64,000 nucleotides of DNA from Siphlonurus alternatus (taxonomy: Eukaryota > Arthropoda > Insecta > Ephemeroptera > Siphlonuridae), in the NCBI GenBank assembly GCA_949825025.1, contig OX463788.1, positions 18,846,299 to 18,910,298 of the forward strand, given 5' to 3'. Positions 59,901 through 64,000 of the stretch are shown here, one piece after another (within the stretch, counting starts at the first letter, position 1; every line of letters starts with the position of its first letter). The notes under the pieces were generated by a model. The model was not told the origin of the DNA. It saw only the letters and a list, made by a program, of their open reading frames with translations, and ran no database searches. Position numbers and translations under genes: made by a program.

Positions 59901-61763
59901 TAAGTTCAAAATTCTCCAGTTAAGGGTCTAAAACTTTGATACATCTCGGCTACCCCTATGCAAATTTTCATGTCCCTAGCTTCAATAATCAGTCCATGGC
60001 GATAGGGTAAAAAAGTTAAAAGAGTTATGGAATAATCTGTAATATGTACATGGATATTTGAAGATCCCAAGTTAGTTTACAGTACTTGAAAAAGAGTTGA
60101 CTGATATCAATCACCGAAAAATTGTGTAGTAAGTAGATGTTCATAAATTCATTAACATTAGAGTTTTTTATCTTTACTAAAAGTCTTGAAGTGATTTGCA
60201 GTAGCGGGTGGTACCCTGGTAAGTACTAAGTAGACAACTACAGGCAAATAAGGAAATCGGGGTAAAAGCCAAACCCCCCCCCCCCACACACACTTTTACA
60301 CTTTTTTAAATCGAGCTCTTTATTTACCTTTGCAATGAAGGTGAAATATTGCAGGTTGTCTACTTACTGCTTGTTTTACACTCTGCTGGTTTGGCTTAAG
60401 GGTAAGGTAACGCCACCAATGTTAAAAAAAATCGCTCTCACAAAAATTCTGAAAAAAATTTAAAATGTTCTCCTCTATACCCCCTATCAGTACCTAAAAT
60501 ATCAGGTATACAAATACGATCTAGTTTTTGAGTTATAAATTTTTAAAGTTGACTATTTTAACATGGAGAAATGAAACTCCCATGTTAAATTGGTCAACTT
60601 TAAAAATTCATAACTCAAAAACTAGATCGTATTTGTATACCTGATATTTTAGCTACTGATAGGGGGTGTAGAGGAGAACATTTTAAATTGTTTTCAGAAT
60701 TTTTGTGACAGGGATTTTTTTTAACATTGGTGGCGTTACCTTACCCTTAACATTATGTGCTTTTTTTTTTTTTTTAAAATTGTGATGTTTCAGGTTGATT
60801 TCAGGAATCCTCAGCACATGACACTGAATATTTTTTAATTCATCGACGAACTAATCTTTATACCTATATACGTACCACGATGTCAGAGACACCTTGTTGA
60901 ATATCAGTATCAGTGATGCAAGCAAAAAGCTTTTTTTTTTTTTTTTTTGTGATTTGCTAACCATACTTGAGTGAGTCACAATTTGTGTTACTGTACACTT
61001 TCTTCAGTTATGGATTTTGCAATTAAGGTTTTTGTGAAGCTTTCAAACTTTGTACATCATTATTATAGCTGAGATCTCTTTTTTTATGACCCTGCTAGAG
61101 ATTTTTTTTTCCTAACCCTTCTGTGGGTCTAAAAAAATGCATTTTTTTATGGAATTTAGATGTAAAATGAAAGTGATAAGTTAACGTTTAAAAGGAACAC
61201 ATATGATCGGGCAAACCACAGATGGGCTGCACTTTGAAGCAGATTTCACAAGCCCGGGCCGGGCACAGCAGCCACGGAAACGGGTTGGGCCTACAAAATC
61301 CAGCCCATGCAGACCTCTACCTGGTATATAGCCAGGTGATACAGCATATAATACATAATATTATATTTATGCATACTGTATAAAGAAAAACATTTGCTGG
61401 CCTCTAGCAACTTACCGGTAGCTAAGCTACTATGTACTGCATGTACATGCATATTGATGATGTATGTACAGTATGAATACAAAAGTATATATTATATTAG
61501 ACATAATGCATTAAATACCCTCTAAATTTGTGTTCAATACCTGGACGCAATGTAGACGAGGCTTGCAGAGGAGATTCTTTTCCACTAGGCTGAAGTCCGT
61601 ACATAAAAAACAATGCAAACAGGCAACACAAGCTAAACAAAACAATGGTTCCCCTGCGATTCATGAAGCGTGACATGGTAAAATTATTAAACGATGGTTG
61701 TTGGATTAATGGTGTCATCCTAATGCTCCTGCTGCGGGTGTGATGGGCGAGAGAGAGACTCAT
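44089..61763 (-). CDS. FkbM-type methyltransferase, type II membrane protein (Star-like group), five exons
   Basis: Join 61763-61541, 55394-55216, 50770-50576, 45265-45053 and 44238-44089 (minus strand): 960 nt, 319 aa, no internal stop. All borders are GT-AG; intron phases are 1,0,0,0. Layout: basic N-terminus, single hydrophobic segment at about residues 38-57 with Arg just before it (type II signal anchor), spacer, then the FkbM methyltransferase fold from about 125. SAM-fold motifs: FFVECGALDGET (138-149), LLVEADP (165-171), FSLDVEGHE (247-255), TLSVEFIH (271-278), NWLANDYIFVKK near the end. Length and motif order match invertebrate 'protein Star-like/FkbM' proteins; Drosophila Star is an ER/secretory membrane protein with this fold. 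Methyl acceptor unknown. Sequons N161-W-S and N240-R-T would lie in the lumen. Methyltransferase family is secure, cellular role is inference. Confidence 0.9.
44239..45052 (-). other. Intron 4 (814 bp)
   Basis: Shortest intron, phase 0. Donor AAG|GTTAGC at 45052. Contains an (AT)n tract at 44384-44423 and otherwise AT-rich sequence without a recognised element. Confidence 0.8.
45053..45265 (-). CDS. Exon 4 of the FkbM-type gene
   Basis: 71 complete codons (200-270), phase 0 at both ends, so the exon could be skipped without a frameshift. Carries the core motif VDYFSLDVEGHELDVL, whose D250 and E252 are the conserved acidic residues of the FkbM domain. Acceptor TGTGTGCAG|GTCTCG, donor AAG|GTTAGC. 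Confidence 0.92.
45531..45660. mobile_element. Palindromic MITE in intron 3
   Basis: GTGAGCGATTCAGCAAGCGTTA faces TAACGCTTGCTGAATTGCTCCC, and AAGAAGCGTTTTTC faces GAAAACGCTTCTT. About 130 bp, one continuous hairpin. Same layout as the 'GATTCACGAAG' MITEs with different sequence. Confidence 0.7.
45661..46056. other. AT-rich part of intron 3
   Basis: A homopolymer A tract lies at about 45713-45732. Nothing else was recognised. Confidence 0.5.
46057..46975 (-). pseudogene. LINE remnant: C-terminal part of a CR1/L2/Jockey-type reverse transcriptase ORF
   Basis: On the minus strand, codons from 46934 read VKFLGLHVNECLDWSVHV..., the end of a LINE reverse transcriptase (the L-G-x-x-x-x-x-x-L-x-W-x-x-H element). 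After a one-base frameshift near 46765 the reading continues as YIYSHLIYGIIHWGSK, then FVLQKIALRTI, HHYNTRNKS and YQMVKIYEFLPKCLKDI, the usual tail (Q-K-x-A-x-R-x-I ... Y-N-T-R ... L-P). The ORF ends at 46364; a 3' UTR with A-rich runs ends at about 46057 in an AAATAAAAT tail. 5'-truncated, frameshifted, dead. Lies in intron 3, same strand as the host gene. Confidence 0.85.
47826..48036. mobile_element. Palindromic MITE 'AAGGCGGATTCA'
   Basis: AAGGCGGATTCACATGGCGA faces GTCGCCATCTGAATCCGCCTT, with GCGACGCGATGCG opposed by CGCGTCGCATCGC inside. About 211 bp and nested in the 3.03-kb element. Confidence 0.75.
48587..48950. mobile_element. TTAA-flanked MITE, family 1, copy 2
   Basis: TTAA (48583-48586) precedes GGATTATTGTCACTAGTG, and CACTAGTGACAATAATCC-like sequence ends at 48950 before TTAA (48951-48954). 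Full-length match to 1797-2146. Nested in the 3.03-kb long-TIR element. Confidence 0.85.
50130..50289. mobile_element. MITE with about 45-bp inverted ends
   Basis: CTACACTAGCCGTCACATTT...AACTGGGTTATGG faces CCATAAAACCCAGTTAAATA...TGACGGCTAATGTAG. A GC-rich middle (GGAAGCGCTCGGGAGTC) is included. Confidence 0.7.
50369..50461. repeat. (AAAT)n microsatellite
   Basis: About 23 AAAT units preceded by mixed AAAC/AAAG/AATG units from 50300. Possibly the expanded tail of a retroelement, but no body was recognised upstream. Confidence 0.9.
50576..50770 (-). CDS. Exon 3 of the FkbM-type gene
   Basis: 65 complete codons (135-199), phase 0 at both ends. Encodes the glycine-containing SAM-fold motif (TGGFFVECGALDGETRSN) and the LLVEADP strand. 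Acceptor TTCTGCAG|ACTGG, donor CCGACAATG|GTGAGC. Joined to exon 4 it reads LQGYPTM-VSFEQKQ, as expected for the family. Confidence 0.92.
52255..52340. other. G-rich patch downstream of the Penelope-like ORF
   Basis: Runs such as GAGAGGGGGGTGGGGGG and GGGGGTGGGTGGGGG on the plus strand (C-rich on the element's sense strand). A G-quadruplex is possible. Confidence 0.6.
52338..53167 (-). pseudogene. Penelope-like retroelement: C-terminal GIY-YIG endonuclease fragment
   Basis: Minus strand, starting mid-protein at about 53167: KSNHTLATKKAIAHTLLTRA, then a Glu/Lys-rich linker, then IAIPYVPGVSEQIRKK. After a one-base loss in an A run (near 52880) it continues FSSKDTLKNRLCNN, then CVYSIECECEKKYYGET, RPVAVRLKEHEE, KLADHALEYNH, KKRKIHEAI, ending at the stop 52338. 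VY...YYGET is the GIY-YIG motif in the form usual for Penelope-like elements; the Arg of RLKEH and Glu of HEAI fit the catalytic positions. The reverse transcriptase is absent (5' truncation). An Arg/Glu/Lys low-complexity stretch precedes the stop. It lies in intron 2, same strand as the host gene, exactly between the inner inverted repeats of the 3.09-kb element. Confidence 0.85.
54681..55215 (-). other. Remainder of intron 2, nothing recognised
   Basis: Mixed-composition sequence between the split SINE and exon 2. No element or gene was recognised. Confidence 0.5.
55216..55394 (-). CDS. Exon 2 of the FkbM-type gene
   Basis: 179 nt, entering in phase 1 (two bases complete a Val codon) and leaving in phase 0. 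Encodes residues 75-134: QNLNSQQVKPDDPSLIEHI, then RHHFLLPPPAPGTPYHL and DPSMGQSEKIVALLKNK. The DPSMGQ word just before the methyltransferase core is typical of the animal FkbM/Star-like group. Acceptor GCCACAG|TACAAA, donor AAG|GTTGGT. Confidence 0.9.
55395..56262 (-). other. Part of intron 1, nothing recognised
   Basis: A poly-T tract is at about 56005-56017, and a solo hAT-like terminus CTGGATCCGCGCCTG at about 56223. No exon or repeat body is supported. Confidence 0.45.
56263..56648 (-). mobile_element. 5S rRNA-derived SINE (subfamily 2) in intron 1
   Basis: Minus strand: 5S-like head at the right (GGTCAATGCACTGCACC inverted; AGTACTTGGATGGGTGACC), body, GGGGTGTATCCTTGT, then a poly-A tail (T run at 56263-56276). 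The cleanest member of the subfamily in the window, and the same strand as the host gene. Confidence 0.9.
56902..56973. repeat. (AT)n microsatellite
   Basis: About 70 bp of alternating AT in intron 1. Confidence 0.95.
57000..57290 (-). promoter_or_regulatory. GC-rich island in intron 1, possible alternative promoter or first exon
   Basis: GC- and CpG-rich segment in AT-rich intron. On the minus strand an ATG at 57246 opens MYCALSHCSGLHLACSPASS-EA and meets a donor CAA|GTAAGG at 57180 in phase 1, the phase required by exon 2. That protein would lack the membrane anchor. Supported only by composition and phase, so it stays speculative. Confidence 0.25.
57291..58366 (-). other. Part of intron 1, nothing recognised
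   Basis: AT-rich, with an A tract at about 58056-58073. No element was recognised. Confidence 0.5.
58367..58402 (-). CDS. Candidate 36-nt cassette exon of the FkbM-type gene
   Basis: Minus strand: acceptor TTTAAG|CTGTCC at 58402 and perfect donor GATG|GTAAGT at 58367. The length is a multiple of three and the phase is 1 on both sides, so between exons 1 and 2 it adds A-VRRWFNYSHSD-V to the lumenal stem. The codon just upstream in that frame is TAA, so the open frame begins at the acceptor. The polypyrimidine tract is weak. Inclusion would give 331 aa. No transcript evidence is available here. Confidence 0.45.
58598..58717. mobile_element. Palindromic MITE 'TCGCCTTGGAAAATTT', diverged copy in intron 1
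   Basis: GTGTCGCCTCGGAAAATTTTC and GCCTTGTTAATTACCATGCCC match 37655-37767; the right half (GATTAACAAGGC, GGAAATTTCTCAATGC) is more worn. Confidence 0.7.
58914..60010. mobile_element. 1.1-kb foldback element in intron 1, containing a nested foldback
   Basis: TTACCCTAT...GACATGAAAATTTGCATAG...GGTAGCC faces GGCTACC...CTATGCAAATTTTCATGTC...ATAGGGTAA. The arms (about 350 bp) run through matching words such as TTTAGACCCTT / AAGGGTCTAAA and TTTACCCCCA / TGGGGGTAAA with many mismatches, so this is an older copy. Inside lie a small inverted pair at 59262-59346 (TTAGATTCTTATTTGAAGCA) and the family Q element at 59343-59660. Confidence 0.75.
59343..59660. mobile_element. Foldback element (family Q), nested copy
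   Basis: Matches 43297-43624 at both ends (ATGGAGTAT...AAATGGATAGAAGGTGCAAA and TGCACCCTCTATCCATTT...ATACTCCAT). Its centre is replaced by different sequence including GGTCGGGTTTGAACCC, which resembles an inverted tRNA B box. Confidence 0.75.
60011..60399 (-). other. Part of intron 1 with a C run
   Basis: A C run followed by CACACACAC is at 60275-60292. Nothing else was recognised. Confidence 0.5.
60400..60746. mobile_element. TTAA-flanked palindromic element (family P), long form, in intron 1
   Basis: TTAA at 60396-60399 and 60747-60750. Ends GGGTAAGGTAACGCCACC and GGTGGCGTTACCTTACCC. It is a nearly perfect 347-bp hairpin with a tip at CATGGAGAAATGAAACTCCCATG. The outer arms equal those of 15842-16055; the inner arms are related to those of 62356-62720. 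Confidence 0.92.
60750..61540 (-). other. 5' part of intron 1
   Basis: T tracts at about 60762-60775 and 60932-60948. A GC-rich patch at 61245-61320 (AGCCCGGGCCGGGCAC ... CAGCCCATGCAGACCTCTA) resembles one end of a hAT-type MITE, but its partner end was not found. The intron begins with donor CAG|GTATTG at 61540. Confidence 0.5.
61541..61763 (-). CDS. Exon 1 of the FkbM-type gene (start codon, membrane anchor)
   Basis: Encodes residues 1-74 plus one base of codon 75. The first ATG (61763) has G at -3; an in-frame ATG 29 codons later lies in a better ACC ATG context and would give 290 aa, so the start is not certain. Both versions keep the basic MNRRG stretch and the hydrophobic segment VLFSLCCLFALFFMYGL that anchors the protein with its enzyme domain in the lumen. 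Donor CCAG|GTATTG, phase 1. Confidence 0.85.
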
Positions 61764-61930
61764 GCCTGCAGTTACAGCTCCTGTCTTCTGCAGCTAGTAT
61801 GTACTTATACACTTCGGTGATAGCCTGATGGCAAGCCTGATGGTAGGACGGGACCGAACTTAGACAGGAGTGACAGGACCGAGCGAGTGAAGCGGGGCCC
61901 GGCGACTACTGGTATGATACTGTAGAGGAG
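61764..61930 (-). promoter_or_regulatory. Candidate promoter of the FkbM-type gene
   Basis: GC-richer than the flanks. On the minus strand GTGTATAAGTACA (61803-61815) lies about 40-50 nt before the first ATG and could act as a TATA element, and GCCGGGCCCCGCTTC lies further upstream. Position and composition are the only evidence. Confidence 0.35.
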
Positions 61931-62247
61931 TGGGCAAACTATAGGGGCCTAGGCAAACCTAGGGGCAAAAAACGGGGGAAAACGTGTCAGCAACACGAGC
62001 AACGCGTGCTAGTATGCATACGCTGAAAATATGAAACGTTATATTATATTAGCACTTGAAACTATTGAAAGTATATAACTTTTGACTGTCTCTAACTGAT
62101 CCATCAGCTATTTTAATCTGAAATGTTTCAAATTTTTATTTACTAAGTTCAAGTCCAATTTTACTTCTTTAAATTTTTTTTATACTTTAAAAAACAATGA
62201 TCAGCTGTCGCAGCTGTGTTGATTTCTGTTTTTTTCTCGGGAGTAGC
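61931..62247. other. Upstream flank, nothing recognised
   Basis: AT-rich apart from its first 60 bp. No element was recognised. Confidence 0.45.
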
Positions 62248-62815
62248 TATTTGCACTGCGGAGCAGTGCAAATAAGCGCCAAATCGCTATTTGCACTGCC
62301 GCAGTGTAAATAGCGCCGGGTAGCCCGGGTACGTAAATTTGGCAGCGCAAATTAAGGTAGAGATAATACGGATCAGCTGGCCCAATGCTAAAAAAATCCC
62401 ATTCATAAAAATTATGTAAAAAATTTAAAATGTTCTCCTCTACATCCCCTATCAGTAGGTAAAATATCAGGTATACAAAAACGAGCTAGTTTTCGAGTTA
62501 TTAATTTTTAAAGTTGACTAATTTAACATGGAAGTTCCATTTCTCCATGTTAAATTAGTCAACTTTAAAAATTAATAACTCGAAAACTAGCTCGTTTTTG
62601 TATACCTGATATTTTACCAACTGATAGGGGATGTAGAGGAGAACATTTTAAATTTTTTTCATAATTTTTATGAATGGGATTTTTTTAGCATTGGGCCAGC
62701 TGATCCGTATTATCTCTACCTTAAGGAAATTTTGCTATATGCACTGCTAAAATTCCTAACATCCCGGCAGTTGCTGCAGTGCAAATTAAGGTTCATTTTG
62801 CTATTTGCACTGTGA
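62248..62815. repeat. Cluster of inverted TTTGCACTG motifs
   Basis: Perfect or near-perfect hairpins TATTTGCACTGC-GGA-GCAGTGCAAATA (62248-62274) and CGCTATTTGCACTGC-CGCAGTGTAAATAGCG (62285-62315). Further copies follow at about 62736 (GCTATATGCACTGC), 62772 (CTGCAGTGCAAATTA) and 62799 (GCTATTTGCACTG). The TTAA palindrome at 62356-62720 interrupts the cluster. Confidence 0.7.
62356..62720. mobile_element. TTAA-flanked palindromic element (family P relative)
   Basis: TTAA at 62352-62355 and 62721-62724. Ends GGTAGAGATAATACGGATC and GATCCGTATTATCTCTACC. Nearly perfect 365-bp hairpin with tip CATGGAAGTTCCATTTCTCCATG. Its interior (AAAATGTTCTCCTCTACA, CCCCTATCAGTA, TTTAAAGTTGACTA) matches 60400-60746, but its outer ends differ. 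Confidence 0.92.
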
Positions 62816-62819
62816 AAAA

Positions 62820-63227
62820 ACGAAAAAACCGTTGACTTCGAGGAGGGGAGGGGGTGAAATATTGAATATTTGCAGCGACCGTTAGCACAGCGGCTACAAA
62901 TCTGTATTTGTGACAAATCTTTGTTATTTTTCGATGTTAATTTAATTAAGTGCAAGATATTTGTAAAATGTGAGTATATGATATCATTAGTGAATAAACA
63001 TGAAAATGAGTCCATCAACTTTTGAATTATGCTTCTTAAATGATTCAAAAGTTGAGTTTTCTGAACCCCACTTTCCTTATTCAAAAGGTAAGCATCTCAT
63101 TGCAATCTTTTTACTTTTGTAGGCATCTCATTGCAGTCTTTTTACTTTTAATGTTTACTGCATTTTATTATATGCCTAATATGAGGTAAGAAAAGATGTA
63201 ACATTAAAATATGCATACCCTTATACT
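62820..63227. other. AT-rich sequence, nothing recognised
   Basis: A 122-aa minus-strand frame at 62716-63084 overlaps the end of the TTAA element and shows no domain. A short direct repeat (GCATCTCATTGCA..CTTTTTACTTTT) occurs at 63089-63149. Confidence 0.4.
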
Positions 63228-63775
63228 ATAGCTCAGGTTTGGGAGCCATTTGTTCGCAACGCACCCATGCAAGATTTGCATAATGGGTACAGTATTGCAG
63301 TCTATAAGCTCAGGTTCCGGGGCTATTCTTTCTACCCCCCAAGTTATGTACAGAGCACGGTCAGCATGGTTCAATCTAGCTCATGTATGCATACTGTAGC
63401 ATTTTCTTTCAACACACTCTAGATTTACACCAAGGGACAAGTTTAGCTCGGCCACGGGGGCTATTAATTGCCACGCCCCAAATTATTATACCACAATTCA
63501 GTGTATAGCTCAGAAATGGGTACATTTTCATCCAATGCATCCTAGCTTTGTATCAAAGATCAGTCTAACTCGGGTCTGGTTGGCATTTTCTCGCAACGCA
63601 CCCAAGGTTTTGGACCAGGGGTCAAAATCTAGGTTGGTAGGCTTTTCTGGGAACGCACCCACCAGGAGTTAGTCTAGCCCAATTTTGGGAGCAATTTTAT
63701 CCTCACCCCCAAGATTTGAAGATTTGCACCAGAGTTCAAATTAACTCAGGTTCACCATCCAAAATTTTATCCTAG
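63228..63775. repeat. Decayed tandem repeat, about 60-78-bp unit, eight or nine copies
   Basis: Units start near 63228, 63306, 63376, 63443, 63503, 63563, 63627, 63670 and 63741. Each begins with a TAGCTCAGGT-like word and continues with a GGGAGCCATTTTCTCGCAA-like block, ACGCACCCAAG and GATTTGCACCAGGG-like words. Copies differ widely, so the array is old. Confidence 0.65.
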
Positions 63776-64000
63776 ACTCAATTTTGAAAAATATAGTGGG
63801 AATTAAGGGGAGGTAAACCTTTTTTGTGGGCATATGGGGGGCATATGTAGATTAAGTATTGAATTGGGAGGTCCTCTAAATTGTATCTCGTTCAGAAAAA
63901 TGAGCTACCATGACAAAATGCAATAATGGGGTTTTTGCTTTCCCTGCTGTAGCTTTTAATTGCCTTGCTTGATAAGGGCTCATTATTGCATACAATCTAT
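63776..64000. other. Window end, nothing recognised
   Basis: No gene or repeat was recognised. Confidence 0.5.

Noticed and set aside
62716..63084. 122-aa minus-strand frame with several Cys residues
   Set aside because: Its end overlaps the terminus of a TTAA hairpin element and it shows no zinc-finger spacing or family match.

Overview
This is an AT-rich animal (metazoan) nuclear window. Introns with GT-AG borders, 5S rRNA-derived SINEs, LINE and Penelope-like retroelement remnants, and dozens of palindromic MITE-type elements all point to an invertebrate. The species cannot be named from sequence alone. There are no prokaryotic operons, no intact rRNA or tRNA gene and no CRISPR array.

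One convincing gene is present: a five-exon, minus-strand gene (coding 44089-61763) for a 319-aa type II membrane protein with an FkbM-type methyltransferase fold, of the animal Star-like/FkbM group. All splice phases agree (1,0,0,0) and the exons join without a stop. A 36-nt, frame-preserving candidate cassette exon lies in intron 1 (58367-58402). The introns (about 6.1, 4.4, 5.3 and 0.8 kb) hold a large load of mobile elements.

Layout. 1-4 kb: AT-rich sequence, short GC-rich islands, a TTAA-flanked MITE and a poly-G tract. 4-11 kb: 5S-SINEs and two foldback elements whose arms are 16-bp tandem repeats. 11-23 kb: AT-rich sequence with short palindromic MITEs, a 5S-SINE with a long (TTTA)n tail, and GC-rich islands. 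23.6-27.6 kb: a large inverted repeat whose left arm carries a 566-bp retroposon with a 13-bp target duplication. 27.9-28.7 kb: a TA-flanked 777-bp foldback holding a SINE. 30.7-33.4 kb: a nested 1.23-kb palindrome, MITE relatives and a 78-bp tandem repeat. 34-43 kb: AT-rich sequence, a hAT-type MITE with 8-bp TSD, a LINE 3' fragment and a TTAA-flanked piggyBac-like element. 44-62 kb: the gene, its introns holding a LINE remnant, a 3.03-kb long-TIR element, and a 3.09-kb TTAA-flanked long-TIR element that carries a Penelope-type GIY-YIG endonuclease fragment and splits a 5S-SINE. 62-64 kb: a TTAA palindrome set in a cluster of TTTGCACTG inverted motifs, then a decayed tandem repeat.

The recurring theme is near-perfect foldback DNA, often nested and often flanked by TTAA. 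At least five families have this form, and several copies sit inside the introns or 3' flank of the gene.
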